This document shows positions 18,179-27,442 of a stretch of 46,627 bases of DNA, in pieces. Made by a program: the position numbers and the translations under genes. This stretch comes from Peribacillus tepidiphilus (lineage in GTDB: Bacteria > Bacillota > Bacilli > Bacillales > DSM-1321): NCBI RefSeq assembly GCF_009466385.1, contig NZ_WIAQ01000021.1, forward strand, positions 1-46,627, written 5' to 3'. Position 1 is the stretch's first letter. The number at the start of each line of letters is the position of its first letter. The notes beneath the pieces were generated by a model, which worked only from the letters and a program-made list of their open reading frames with translations, did no database searches and had not been told where the DNA came from.

Positions 18179-19279
18179 ATGGAGAATAAACGAATTGTTG
18201 TCAAAATCGGAAGCAGCTCATTAACCAACAAAAAAGGGGAAATTGACCAGGAGAAATTATCGGATCATATCGAAGCCATTGCAGCACTTCGCAGGGAGGG
18301 GTACCAAGTTTTATTAGTTTCGTCCGGCGCGGTTGCGGCTGGTTTTAGACAACTAGGCTATTCATCCAGACCTGTCACATTAAAAGGAAAGCAAGCGTCA
18401 GCAGCAGTTGGTCAAAGTCTTTTAATTCAATCCTATAGAGAGCAGCTCAGTCAGTTTGGGATCGTACCGGCTCAAATATTGCTTACGAGAAAGGATTTTT
18501 CAAAAAAAGAACGCTATAAAAACGGGTATGCAACCATCATGGAGCTTTTAGATCGTGGAATCCTACCGATTATCAACGAAAATGACACCGTCTCAATAGA
18601 AGAATTAACCTTTGGTGATAATGATATGCTCTCCGCCTTAGTCAGCGGACTTGTTCGGGCAGACCAGCTTATTATTTTAACAGACATTAATGGACTCTAT
18701 GATTCCAACCCACGTGAAAATCCATCTGCGAAAAGACTCCATCATGTACTAGAAATAACTGATGAAATGATAGATGGAGCTGAAGGAACGGGGTCGAAGG
18801 TAGGAACAGGTGGTATGAAGTCAAAACTCATTGCTGCAAAAACAGCTCTCTCTCTTGGTGTCCGAGTATTTATCGGTCACGGTAAAGGAAGCCGGAAATT
18901 AATCGAGATTCTTGAAGGGAATGGGGACGGTACGTATATCGGAGGAGATAAACTCACCTCCATTAATAACAGCAAACAATGGATCGCCCTTCATTCAGCG
19001 GTTTCCGGAAAAATTTTTGTCGATCAAGGTGCGGAAAAAGCCCTTGTATCAAATGGAAGAAGTCTGCTCCCAGCTGGAATTTACGACATCACAGGGACGT
19101 TTGAAAAAGGAGATGTGGTGGAAGTATTCGGTACGAATGGTTTGTTAGGTAAAGGAGAGGTGCTTTATTCTTCTGAAGACCTGAAAAAGGTAATGGGGAA
19201 ACGCAGTGATGAGTTACGTGACGAATTCATTTTTGCTTCTATTGAGGTCATTCATCGGGATAAATGGGTGAAAGCATAA
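18179..19279 (+). CDS. proB: Glutamate 5-kinase
   Basis: First step of proline synthesis: ATP + glutamate to gamma-glutamyl phosphate. 366 aa, with an amino acid kinase domain ([11 protein letters not shown] at 6-16, [40 protein letters not shown]) and a C-terminal PUA domain from about residue 275. The ATG at 18179 follows TGGAGGA; an upstream in-frame ATG at 18137 would add 14 non-conserved residues. Controlled by the upstream T-box rather than only by feedback. Confidence 0.95.
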   Translation: MENKRIVVKIGSSSLTNKKGEIDQEKLSDHIEAIAALRREGYQVLLVSSGAVAAGFRQLGYSSRPVTLKGKQASAAVGQSLLIQSYREQLSQFGIVPAQILLTRKDFSKKERYKNGYATIMELLDRGILPIINENDTVSIEELTFGDNDMLSALVSGLVRADQLIILTDINGLYDSNPRENPSAKRLHHVLEITDEMIDGAEGTGSKVGTGGMKSKLIAAKTALSLGVRVFIGHGKGSRKLIEILEGNGDGTYIGGDKLTSINNSKQWIALHSAVSGKIFVDQGAEKALVSNGRSLLPAGIYDITGTFEKGDVVEVFGTNGLLGKGEVLYSSEDLKKVMGKRSDELRDEFIFASIEVIHRDKWVKA

Positions 19280-19336
19280 TTATTGAAGATGAATTTTTTG
19301 AAACTCACGCAAAAATCGCACCACGTGTTGAAGAAA

Positions 19337-19371
19337 CTGACGGTAATCCCATATTTAAGATAGACCGTCAG
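19337..19371 (+). repeat. Inverted repeat between proB and proA
   Basis: CTGACGGT (19337-19344) and ACCGTCAG (19364-19371), a perfect 8-bp stem with a 19-base loop in the 123-bp proB-proA gap. No T-run follows, so it is not a standard terminator. It could stabilise the mRNA end or tune proA relative to proB. Confidence 0.5.
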
Positions 19372-19402
19372 ATATTACAAATTAAAAACGGAGGATAAAA
19401 GA

Positions 19403-20650
19403 ATGACTGAGGTTATTAAAAAGGGGAAAGCAGCTAAATTAGCGAGTTTTTTATTGATGGGGATTTCTACTGAGGAAAAAAATAAGGCGTTAGAAAAAAT
19501 CGCAAGACAGCTATTAGAGGATCAGCATTTCATTTTAGAGGAAAATAGGAAGGATATGGAGCAAGGAAAACAAAAGGGCTTTTCCGACGCGATATTGGAC
19601 CGCTTGTTGTTAAATGAAAAGCGAATCAAGGACATGGCAGACGCCATTATGCTACTAATTGACCTTAAAGATCCGATTGGAGAAACGATTGAAACGATTA
19701 AAAAAGAAAATGGATTGTACATTGAGAAAAAACGCGTGCCTATTGGAGTTATCGGTATGATTTACGAAGCAAGACCAAACGTAACAATCGATGCTGCCAC
19801 ATTGTCATTGAAAACAGGGAATGCGGTCATTTTAAGAGGAAGCTCCTCTGCCAGCTATTCCAATAAGGCACTTGTTCAAGTGATTCATCGTGCCCTTGAA
19901 CAAACAGAAATACCAATTGAAGCTGTTCAGCTTATCGAAGATACAAGTAGAGAAACGGCGAAGAAGCTTTTTACTCTAAATGAATATTTAGATGTGTTAA
20001 TTCCTAGAGGCGGTAAAAATCTCATTGAAACGGTAATCAAAGAATCCACGGTACCTGTTTTAGAAACAGGAGCTGGCAATTGTCATATTTTTATTGATGA
20101 AACGGCCGCCCAAGAAATGGCCGAACGGATTGTGTTAAACGGAAAAACGCAGCGACCGTCTGTTTGCAATGCAATTGAGACCATATTAATTCACGAAAAA
20201 TGGTTTCCTGTTTACGGGAAACAGTTGTTACAGGTGCTGGATGAAAAGTCAGTCGAAATATATGGAGATGAAACGGTATGTCATGCTTTTCCAAAAGCAA
20301 AGGCAGCGACAGAAGATGACTGGTCTACAGAATACTTATCACTAACCGTCAGTATTAAAGTAGTAAAAAATGTTGATGAAGCGATCCAACATATCAATCA
20401 GTATGGAACAAAGCATTCGGAAGCAATCATCACCGATGATGAAAAAATTGCCTCTTTGTTTCTTACAAAAGTCGATGCAGCTGCAGTCTACCATAATGCT
20501 TCTACCCGATTTACAGATGGGTTTGAATTTGGATATGGTGCAGAAATCGGTATTAGCACGCAAAAGCTGCACGCAAGAGGACCAATGGGGTTACCAGCCC
20601 TAACATCAAGCAAGTATTTCATTTATGGGAATGGGCAGGTGAGAGGATAG
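19403..20650 (+). CDS. proA: Gamma-glutamyl phosphate reductase
   Basis: NADPH-dependent second step of proline synthesis, giving glutamate semialdehyde. 415 aa, the normal size. Family blocks are [48 protein letters not shown] and the catalytic Cys255 in [12 protein letters not shown], plus the terminal [30 protein letters not shown] is the ribosome site. Cotranscribed with proB; proC is not in the window. Confidence 0.95.
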   Translation: MTEVIKKGKAAKLASFLLMGISTEEKNKALEKIARQLLEDQHFILEENRKDMEQGKQKGFSDAILDRLLLNEKRIKDMADAIMLLIDLKDPIGETIETIKKENGLYIEKKRVPIGVIGMIYEARPNVTIDAATLSLKTGNAVILRGSSSASYSNKALVQVIHRALEQTEIPIEAVQLIEDTSRETAKKLFTLNEYLDVLIPRGGKNLIETVIKESTVPVLETGAGNCHIFIDETAAQEMAERIVLNGKTQRPSVCNAIETILIHEKWFPVYGKQLLQVLDEKSVEIYGDETVCHAFPKAKAATEDDWSTEYLSLTVSIKVVKNVDEAIQHINQYGTKHSEAIITDDEKIASLFLTKVDAAAVYHNASTRFTDGFEFGYGAEIGISTQKLHARGPMGLPALTSSKYFIYGNGQVRG

Positions 20651-20768
20651 AATTTTTTTACGAATGCATGCATTTCTTTATAATACAACTACACTAAAAT
20701 TGATAATCTATAAATCCTATATTAGTAGAAGACTGTATATAATAAACAACATGAAAGCATGATAACTA

Positions 20769-20811
20769 AACCCACCACTCCTCTTCACAATGCGGCAAGG
20801 TGGGTTTTTAT
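20769..20811 (+). terminator. proBA terminator
   Basis: AACCCACC (20769-20776) pairs with GGTGGGTT (20799-20806) and is followed by a T-rich tract. Confidence 0.8.
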
Positions 20812-20880
20812 TGTGGGTTTGATGTTTTTAGGAAAGACCCCAATTGAATTACACAGGTATGAAACCAGTGCCATCCATCA

Positions 20881-21102
20881 TCATGAAGTTTTCTCCACAT
20901 GCTCATTAATGGGTATTAGCGAGCCTTTTTTAATCCAGTATTGAAAATGATCGAAAGGAAACACTCCTCTGCATTTCGAATTATGCAATTGAATAACCAC
21001 ACTTTTTGGGGTAACATCTAGAATCTTTAATTTATCTGACTTGCTGAGGTTAGGTATAAAGGAGCTTTTTATTTCAAATTCCATGTTATTGTATAAATTC
21101 AT
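20881..21102 (-). CDS. Small hypothetical protein
   Basis: 73-aa soluble protein, not recognised. The pattern of short beta segments (KLKILDVTPKSVVIQLHN) and a C-terminal FDHFQYWIKKG suggests a small beta-rich domain. An AGGAGG site eight to ten bases before the ATG on the minus strand supports a real gene. Confidence 0.6.
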   Translation of the reverse strand: MNLYNNMEFEIKSSFIPNLSKSDKLKILDVTPKSVVIQLHNSKCRGVFPFDHFQYWIKKGSLIPINEHVEKTS

Positions 21103-21370
21103 ACTAATAATCCTCCTGAGTGTTAAAGTACTTTAACCAATTCATCCTTACATTTCCCCATTATTTAAATGTTTATCCATATTTTGGTTGAACTTTATCA
21201 AATGAATTATATACTCAAGTTGAGGTAATCATTTTATTTTGCGGTGCTTCATCAACAATAGAAATAGTTATTTTCAAAAAACCAAAAATGCCCTCGCGAA
21301 ATTTTGTTGGTTAAAGGAAACATTTTTATTTTATGGAATATTCTATAAATAAAGAAGGAGAGTGGTGACA

Positions 21371-21493
21371 ATGAGCCTAAGAATACAGAAAAAAGTTTTA
21401 CAATACTCTGTATTGTTTAAAATGCTTGGTGTCTTAAATGAGGAGGAGTATATAAAAATTGCAAAAGCTCACAACGTGAAAGAAAGACATTAG
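21371..21493 (+). CDS. Very small hypothetical protein (40 aa)
   Basis: ATG at 21371 with GAAGGAGAG upstream opens a 40-codon frame. Residues LFKMLGVLNEEEYIKIAKAH resemble the short helical hairpin (leu-rich, then EEEY) seen in many small Bacillus proteins that act or assemble through it. Function unknown; it may also be the N-terminal piece of a decayed gene. Confidence 0.45.
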   Translation: MSLRIQKKVLQYSVLFKMLGVLNEEEYIKIAKAHNVKERH

Positions 21494-21747
21494 AAAGTGT
21501 GGAATTATATTGGGTGTACGGGGATCATTGAAATTAAAGAATGGGAGTTGGCTTGAATTAAGAAGAATGGATCACTCTCTGATCAGGGCATATGTAACGA
21601 ATGAGCATATAAAAATATCGGTAAACAAATTGGTATTTTCAAAGAAAACGAATTCTTCTAAAATTCCTTTCAATTAATATGGGGGAGTCAAATGTCTCTG
21701 AATCATCCATTGAATGAAAGCCCAAAAAAAATAAAGGAGAAAAGCTA

Positions 21748-21786
21748 GATTAAGCATCTAAAAATACGGGAGCTTAATCTTTTTCT
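21748..21786 (+). terminator. Terminator hairpin
   Basis: GATTAAGC (21748-21755) and GCTTAATC (21772-21779), perfect 8-bp stem, followed by TTTTTCTT. Confidence 0.75.
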
Positions 21787-21848
21787 TGTCCGTGAAGCTT
21801 TTACTATGTCCAAATCAGAGCAGGAGCTCCAACTAAGGGGACTTGTAT

Positions 21849-21882
21849 AAAAAAGAAAGAAGACTAAAATAAGTCTTCTTTC
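21849..21882 (-). terminator. Terminator of the FAD oxidoreductase gene
   Basis: GAAAGAAGACT (21855-21865) and AGTCTTCTTTC (21872-21882), perfect 11-bp stem with a six-base loop. On the minus strand it is followed by a TTTTTT tract. Confidence 0.85.
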
Positions 21883-21887
21883 GGAAT

Positions 21888-23006
21888 TCATCCCCCTATC
21901 GCACCTTGTACATCATAATTTCTCAAATCAATATCTATTTCATGTCCAAGGGCTAGTTTTGCAAGCTGAGATCCCATATAAGGGCCCATCGTCAAACCAG
22001 AAGCTCCTAATCCATTTGCAATGAAAATTCCTTTCCAGCCAGGTAAAGCACCGATCACTGGAAGGAATCCTGGAGTGTACGGACGAAAGCCTACTCGTGC
22101 TTCAAGAAAAGTGCCATTTGCTAAGCCAGGAGCAGTATGTAGTGCTTTATTTAATACTTCGTGTAAACCTCCAGCCGTGGTCCGGATATCGAACTCATCC
22201 GTATCTTCATGAGTTGTACCTATCACAATTCTTTGGTTTTCGAAAGGCACCAAATATTGATCACCTGGTGGCATAACAACGGGCCATTTGCTCGTGTTCG
22301 TATCCGGCAATTCCAAATGAACGATTTGTGCTTTTTGGAAGGTTCCTTTAAAGTGAACACCTAACGGCTCTAGCAATTGATTGGCCCATGCACCTGCACA
22401 AACAATGACTGTATCAGCTTCTATCGATTCATCCCCAATATTTACACCAGTTATACGATTCTCATTATATTGTAGTTTGGCGTCTCCATATAAAAAGGTA
22501 GCTCCGTTTTTTTGTGCAGCGCGTAAAAGGGAATCTCGGAGCGCCCGTCCATCGACCCGAGCTGCACCACTAATATGTACAGCAGCGCATTCATCTGCAA
22601 GTGGCGGAAACTGAGCTTTTGTTTCTTCAGGTGTAAGCAGAGTAATCTCACCCATTTCTGGTGCGTCCTCCTTACGAATTAATGCTCGTTTTTCTATCGC
22701 ATTCAGCTTTTCTATATCCGTATGTATACTGATTGCACCCACTTGTGCATAACCCGTTTCTTTTTCTCCATCCCGTTCAAGCTCGGCTATCAAGCTTGGA
22801 TAAAAGCGTGCACCTTCTTTTACAAGATGATACCAAGCCTTATTTCGCCGCTGCGAGATCCATGGACAAACAATGCCTGCTGCTGCATCAGTGGCTTGTC
22901 CTTTATCCTTTCTGTCCACAATAACCACTTCCGCACCTATTTTAACCAGCTGATACGCAGTAGAAGCTCCTAAAATGCCTGCGCCGATTATGATACATTT
23001 TTTCAT
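21888..23006 (-). CDS. FAD-dependent amine/amino acid oxidoreductase (DAO family)
   Basis: 372-aa protein of the D-amino acid oxidase/glycine oxidase family. The N-terminal FAD-binding motif is IIGAGILGASTAY (6-18) with the acidic VDR at the end of the second strand. The middle carries a VIVCAGAWAN block, and the C-terminal GVRPYTPGFLPVIG-type sequence (RVGFRPYTPGFLPVIGALPG) and ANGLGASGLTMGP complete the fold. Likely substrates are glycine, sarcosine, proline or D-amino acids. Monocistronic with its own terminator. No thi genes are adjacent, so a ThiO role is not supported by context. Confidence 0.85.
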   Translation of the reverse strand: MKKCIIIGAGILGASTAYQLVKIGAEVVIVDRKDKGQATDAAAGIVCPWISQRRNKAWYHLVKEGARFYPSLIAELERDGEKETGYAQVGAISIHTDIEKLNAIEKRALIRKEDAPEMGEITLLTPEETKAQFPPLADECAAVHISGAARVDGRALRDSLLRAAQKNGATFLYGDAKLQYNENRITGVNIGDESIEADTVIVCAGAWANQLLEPLGVHFKGTFQKAQIVHLELPDTNTSKWPVVMPPGDQYLVPFENQRIVIGTTHEDTDEFDIRTTAGGLHEVLNKALHTAPGLANGTFLEARVGFRPYTPGFLPVIGALPGWKGIFIANGLGASGLTMGPYMGSQLAKLALGHEIDIDLRNYDVQGAIGG

Positions 23007-23331
23007 ATACTACATCCTTCTCTTGAAAATTTTTAAATTAAATCCAATCTGTTCTATGTATGTAGCTTTCCGCTTGTTATTTAAACTCTGCCCTCTTAGA
23101 CAGAAAATTTTTCACCATTACTTTAGTAATATGTTTTTCAGCACATAAAGAGTCTAGTATATATTTCAAACTCCATCAATATTCATTGAAGATATTATGT
23201 AATTAAGATAAAATCCATAGAAATAATTTCCAATCTTCTGTATGATGAAGTAGAGGAAAAAAACTAGGTGTAAGAGAATGGTTTTAAATGAATGAAACAA
23301 ACTTGGAATGAAGAGAGGGGTATACAAAAAA
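23007..23331. other. Intergenic region, 325 bp
   Basis: AT-rich spacer between the divergent oxidoreductase and small membrane protein genes. It should hold both promoters, but I see no convincing -35/-10 pair and no RNA structure. Confidence 0.4.
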
Positions 23332-23499
23332 ATGAATACTTGGCTTTATAGTATTTATGCCGTAATATTAGCGATCGTTTCATTTTTCACAAAAGAAATC
23401 GTAACATTTGTTATGCTGGGCTTTATATTGTTAAGCCTCCATAATATCCATTCCACATTAAAGAAAATTCATAAAGAAATCAATGACAAAAACCATTAA
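23332..23499 (+). CDS. Small membrane protein (55 aa)
   Basis: Two predicted hydrophobic segments (about 3-18 and 22-40) followed by a charged tail (KKIHKEINDKNH). The ATG at 23332 follows GAGAGGGGT; the ATG at 23308 lies upstream of that site. Function unknown. Confidence 0.6.
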   Translation: MNTWLYSIYAVILAIVSFFTKEIVTFVMLGFILLSLHNIHSTLKKIHKEINDKNH

Positions 23500-23590
23500 A
23501 AAGACCATTATTTTTTGGGATCGCCTTCATTAAAATGAAGTTTCTTAGCCATACTAACAAGGAACAAAATATTTGTTAGGAGGCTTTATG

Positions 23591-23743
23591 ATGGGAAGAG
23601 CAAACAATCAAGCAGCTAGTAAGAATAAACATACTTTACCTCAAACTCCAAAAAACTTAAAAATCGAACCTGAAAATGTGAATGATGAGTTTTCTCTTGA
23701 GTTAGCTGAACATCGTGTCATTAAAGCTAAGCAGGATGAATAA
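23591..23743 (+). CDS. YfhD-like small protein
   Basis: 50-aa hydrophilic protein beginning MGRANNQ, with a LPQTPKNLKIEP middle and a DEFSLELAEHRVIKAKQDE end. The EFSxELAD-like segment and size resemble the YfhD family of bacilli (from memory). AGGAGG at 23578-23583 gives seven bases to this ATG; the ATG directly before it is too close. Confidence 0.6.
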   Translation: MGRANNQAASKNKHTLPQTPKNLKIEPENVNDEFSLELAEHRVIKAKQDE

Positions 23744-23787
23744 CTTGTATAAGCGACGTCGTTAAAAAGGATACAACACATAACTTG

Positions 23788-23818
23788 AAGAGCCGGTATG
23801 CTTTATCCGGCTCTTTTT
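23788..23818 (+). terminator. Terminator after the YfhD-like gene
   Basis: AAGAGCCGG (23788-23796) and CCGGCTCTT (23807-23815) with TTTTT. The A-run on the other side is weak. Confidence 0.8.
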
Positions 23819-23833
23819 GAATTCTATTTTAGG

Positions 23834-24043
23834 TTATTTACCCTCAAAGTAGTCTCTAAATTCCTTTTTATCCGTATTCTCTTCATTTTGATAATAGGGA
23901 TTCTCAACCGTTGAGTCTTTTGGGTCTAAATTGGTCTTAATCACTAATGTTGGTCCAGATGTACTTCGTTCTGCAATGAGCCGGTCATTTAACTCTTTAA
24001 AATCCGGAAGATCTTTGTTTCCTGGTTGTCTTGGTTCTGTCAT
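23834..24043 (-). CDS. Small acidic hypothetical protein (69 aa)
   Basis: Charged protein with a proline-rich N-terminus (MTEPRQPGNKDLPDF) and a YYQNEE...FRDYFEGK end; no membrane segment or known motif seen. The minus-strand ribosome site TAGGAGGTG precedes the ATG, so expression is likely. Confidence 0.6.
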   Translation of the reverse strand: MTEPRQPGNKDLPDFKELNDRLIAERSTSGPTLVIKTNLDPKDSTVENPYYQNEENTDKKEFRDYFEGK

Positions 24044-24199
24044 CTCAGCACCTCCTAAAAAGTAGGGTGCTTTTCTCCACGAAAATTATGTAAACATTAG
24101 GGACAAAACCCACTATGAGTGTTAACAGAGCAATATTAAAAAGGATTATTTTCAAATATCGTGATAAGATGGATGTACTAAACATTTGGAGTGTGAAAG

Positions 24200-24984
24200 A
24201 TGAGTTCGCATGATGAAATCATTCAAGTAAAAAACCTCGTGAAAAAGTATGGGGATTTTACGGCTGTAAAAGGCATTGAATTTGAGGTGCATAAAGGAGA
24301 GGTATTCGGTTTACTCGGTCCTAATGGTGCGGGAAAAACAACACCCTAGAAATGCTTGTAGGACTTAGAAAACCAGACCAAGGTACGGCAAGAATAGGGG
24401 GCTTCGATATTAAAAGCCAGCTGAATAAGGTAAAGGAAGTCATAGGTGTCCAGCTACAATCGACGACACTTTTTGAACTGCTTACGGTAGAAGAGATCCT
24501 TCATTTATATGCAAGCTTCTATCCAAGGCATGTATCGATACCAGATATAATTGAAGATATGCTGCTTACTGATAAAACCAAAAGCCGAATTAAAGGGTTA
24601 TCTGGTGGACAGAAGCAAAGATTAGCCATTGCTTTAGCACTTGTACATGATCCATGGGTAATCTTTTTGGATGAGCCAACAACAGGTCTTGATCCGCAAG
24701 CTAGAAGAACACTCTGGGATATTATCCTTCTTTTAAAGGAGAAAGGGAAAACGATCGTATTAACGACTCATTATATGGATGAAGCTCATGTGTTGTGTGA
24801 CCGAATTGCGATCATGGATCAAGGACAGCTTATAGCTTTAGATACGCCATCTCAGCTCGTGAAAACCCTCCAGTCAAACAGTGCAGTAGAATTTCGTTTT
24901 GAGAATGATTCCGTAGACGTGGATTTAACTAGCATTGAAGGAGTCAAACAAATTGGGAATCAAAATGATGTGTATGTTCTCTAA
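24200..24984 (+). pseudogene. ABC transporter ATP-binding protein, frameshifted and 3'-truncated
   Basis: CcmA/DrrA-type exporter ATPase. The first frame runs from ATG 24200 to the Walker A motif ([11 protein letters not shown]) and hits TAG at 24347. Loss of one base near 24343 (ACA ACA ACC CTA expected) explains it, since the next frame continues directly as LEMLVGL. That frame holds the signature LSGGQKQRLAIA, Walker B VIFLDEPTTGLDP and the H-loop LTTHYMDEAH. It stops at 24984 about 60 residues short of the usual C-terminal domain, and the membrane partner gene is missing. selO starts 34 bp later, so a deletion or replacement has removed the 3' end. Confidence 0.85.
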
Positions 24985-25018
24985 GTTACAGAAAGACGGA
25001 AGAAGAAAAGGAGATAGG

Positions 25019-26488
25019 ATGGCAAAAGAAATAATAGAAGCAGGTTGGAACTTTGACAATAGTTATGCCCGTTTACCGAAAACACTTTTTACTAGCCACA
25101 ACCCTACCCCTGTACGCTCACCAAAGCTAGTCAAAATCAATGATTCATTAGCTACATCCCTAGGGTTGAATGTTGAGGCACTGAAAATCGAAGAGGGAAT
25201 AGCGGTGCTTGCTGGCAATCGGATTCCTGAAGGTGCTTCGCCACTTGCACAAGCTTATGCGGGGCATCAATTCGGACATTTTAACATGTTAGGGGACGGA
25301 CGGGCAATCCTACTTGGCGAACAGATTACCCCATTAGGTGAACGGTTTGATATTCAGCTCAAGGGGCCAGGGAGAACGCCATACTCCCGCGGGGGTGATG
25401 GTCGAGCGGCCCTTGGACCGATGCTACGCGAATATATTATCAGTGAAGCCATGCATGCGCTTGATATCCCTACCACCCGTAGTCTAGCAGTGGTGACAAC
25501 CGGTGAGCCAGTATACCGCGAAAAGGTACTCCCTGGTGCAATATTAACTCGTGTGGCTGCGAGTCATCTGCGCGTCGGTACCTTTCAATACGTTGCACAA
25601 TGGGGCACAATTGAGGAACTCCAAATCCTTGCTGACTATACTATTAAGCGTCATTATCCAAACGTTGAAGCTGATGAGAATCGATATCTTTCGCTACTTC
25701 AGGAAGTGATCAAGCGTCAGGCCTCACTTATTGCCAAATGGCAGCTAGTTGGCTTTATTCACGGAGTGATGAATACCGATAATATGACTATTAGCGGAGA
25801 AACGATCGATTATGGTCCTTGTGCTTTCATGGATACCTATGACCCGGCAACGGTCTTCAGTTCCATTGACATTCAAGGCCGCTATGCCTATGGCAATCAG
25901 CCTTCTATTGCCGTGTGGAATTTGGCACGATTTGCTGAAGCGCTATTGCCGCTCCTGCATGAAGATCAGGATCAGGCTGTCAAACTGGCGGAGGATGCTC
26001 TTTTAGACTTTACTAAGTTATATAAGAGCAATTGGCTCGAAGGAATGAGAGCAAAACTGGGGATTTTTAACGAAGAGATGGAGGATGAATCCCTTATTGA
26101 AGACCTCCTCAATATGATGCTGAAGTATCGTGCGGACTATACGAATACCTTCCGAGCATTAACTTATGAAAAGTTAGAGGATACGGTTCTGTTTGGCACT
26201 ACAGAATTTACTCAATGGCATGAGCAGTGGCAGGCGAGACTAAGCAGGCAAAAGGAATCTAAAGCCTCATCCAGTCAGTTGATGCGGAATAGCAATCCTT
26301 CTGTAATCCCTCGGAATCACAGGGTAGAGGAAGCATTGGAAGCCGCTGTGGAAAAAGGAGACTACAGCGTGATGGAGAAGCTGCTTGATGTTCTTTCAAA
26401 GCCATACGCGCACACCCCTGAACAAGCTGAATACTGCACACTTCCTCCGCCATCAGACCGTCCATACCGAACTTTTTGTGGTACCTGA
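25019..26488 (+). CDS. selO: SelO/YdiU protein adenylyltransferase (pseudokinase)
   Basis: SelO-family enzyme that transfers AMP from ATP to Ser/Thr/Tyr of target proteins. 489 aa, complete: NSYARLP start, the [10 protein letters not shown] segment, the glycine-rich [10 protein letters not shown] and [18 protein letters not shown] motifs, [23 protein letters not shown] with the active-site Asp/Asn, and the family ending PYRTFCGT. Bacterial members here end in Cys rather than selenocysteine. The ATG at 25019 follows AAAGGAGAT; an ATG at 24935 lies inside the ABC remnant. Parts look more GC-rich than the neighbours by eye, for example around 25381-25430. Confidence 0.92.
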   Translation: MAKEIIEAGWNFDNSYARLPKTLFTSHNPTPVRSPKLVKINDSLATSLGLNVEALKIEEGIAVLAGNRIPEGASPLAQAYAGHQFGHFNMLGDGRAILLGEQITPLGERFDIQLKGPGRTPYSRGGDGRAALGPMLREYIISEAMHALDIPTTRSLAVVTTGEPVYREKVLPGAILTRVAASHLRVGTFQYVAQWGTIEELQILADYTIKRHYPNVEADENRYLSLLQEVIKRQASLIAKWQLVGFIHGVMNTDNMTISGETIDYGPCAFMDTYDPATVFSSIDIQGRYAYGNQPSIAVWNLARFAEALLPLLHEDQDQAVKLAEDALLDFTKLYKSNWLEGMRAKLGIFNEEMEDESLIEDLLNMMLKYRADYTNTFRALTYEKLEDTVLFGTTEFTQWHEQWQARLSRQKESKASSSQLMRNSNPSVIPRNHRVEEALEAAVEKGDYSVMEKLLDVLSKPYAHTPEQAEYCTLPPPSDRPYRTFCGT

Positions 26489-26529
26489 TGTTGTAGTGCC
26501 TAACAACCTTGATAAACGTTTTCATAAAA

Positions 26530-26560
26530 AAAGCAGGGACCAATAAAGGTTCCTGCTTTC
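26530..26560. terminator. Terminator after selO
   Basis: AAAGCAGGGACC pairs with GGTTCCTGCTTT (one G-T pair) through a six-base loop. The stronger T-run is on the minus strand, so it may be bidirectional. Confidence 0.65.
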
Positions 26561-26718
26561 AAATCTTAAAATTATGAAAAAAGATGTTTCTAGATGAATC
26601 CTCACATGTTTTACCATCACCATCATTTGTAATAGTAAAAAGATTCCATTCTTGTTGCTTTACTGAATTAAAGAGTGATATCATCATACTTAATATTGGT
26701 AAAGAAAGGATGAAAACG

Positions 26719-27237
26719 ATGTCACTTGAAAGTGTAATAGCTCATTTTAAACAATGGAATCGTGAAGGCGATGTAATGGAGTTTCAAACATTGAGTGCAA
26801 CGGTTGAGCAAGCAGCGGAAACAATTGGGGTCATCCCTGCTCGTATTGCTAAGACATTATCCTTCAGGGGAGATGGAGACAAAGCCATCCTCATTGTCAC
26901 TGCAGGTGATGCTAAAATAGATAACAAGAAATTCCGAGATACATTTTCTTTTAAAGCACGTATGCTCACACCTGAGGAAGTCCTAGAGCAAACCGGTCAT
27001 GTCATTGGCGGCGTATGTCCGTTCGGATTGGCCAATGAATTGGACGTATTTCTTGATGTATCCATGAAACGATTTGATACTCTTTTCCCAGCATGTGGAA
27101 GTACAAACTCTGCCATTGAATTGACATGCGATGAATTATTTCAGTATTCATATGCTAATGGATGGGTCGATGTTTGTAAAGGCTGGCAGGAAGAGCCGTT
27201 TAGAGAGACAGTAGGTGCAAACTTGGATAAACAATAA
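26719..27237 (+). CDS. YbaK/EbsC-family aminoacyl-tRNA deacylase-like protein
   Basis: 172-aa editing-domain protein of the YbaK/ProX type that removes mischarged amino acids (for example Cys- or Ala-tRNA-Pro). Family marks are AETIGVIPARIAKTLSF, the DAKIDNKKFRD segment containing the conserved Lys, GHVIGGVCPFGLAN and a FPACGSTNSAIEL motif. The ATG at 26719 has AAAGGA eight bases upstream; the ATG at 26710 is inside that site. Monocistronic between two terminators. Confidence 0.85.
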   Translation: MSLESVIAHFKQWNREGDVMEFQTLSATVEQAAETIGVIPARIAKTLSFRGDGDKAILIVTAGDAKIDNKKFRDTFSFKARMLTPEEVLEQTGHVIGGVCPFGLANELDVFLDVSMKRFDTLFPACGSTNSAIELTCDELFQYSYANGWVDVCKGWQEEPFRETVGANLDKQ

Positions 27238-27260
27238 TCTACATATTCAGTTCATTCAGC

Positions 27261-27293
27261 AAACCAACCGTTACTTTTACGGTTGGTTTTTTT
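27261..27293 (+). terminator. Terminator of the YbaK-like gene
   Basis: AAACCAACCGT and ACGGTTGGTTT pair through a short loop, followed by TTTTT. Confidence 0.85.
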
Positions 27294-27442
27294 GTAAATC
27301 TCGGCATAAAAAAAGTAGCTGTAAAGTTTGCAAATCTCATCTCAAGTTTTTACCCAACTAAGTCAACACGTAATAGATAGCTAACAAAAAAATAAGGAAA
27401 CGACAGTTAAGACAATTAAAGTAAGAGACAAATCTTAACTTT

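Larger units (their letters stand above)
21494..21887. other. Intergenic region with two terminators
   Basis: 394 bp. After the 40-aa gene there is an open but unsupported stretch ending near 21679 (no good start). The rest is spacer containing the two terminators listed separately. Confidence 0.4.

Noticed and set aside
21520-21679. Open stretch after the 40-aa gene (TTG start reading MKLKNGSWLELRRMDHS)
   Set aside because: Ribosome spacing is too short and no family resemblance; could be noncoding.
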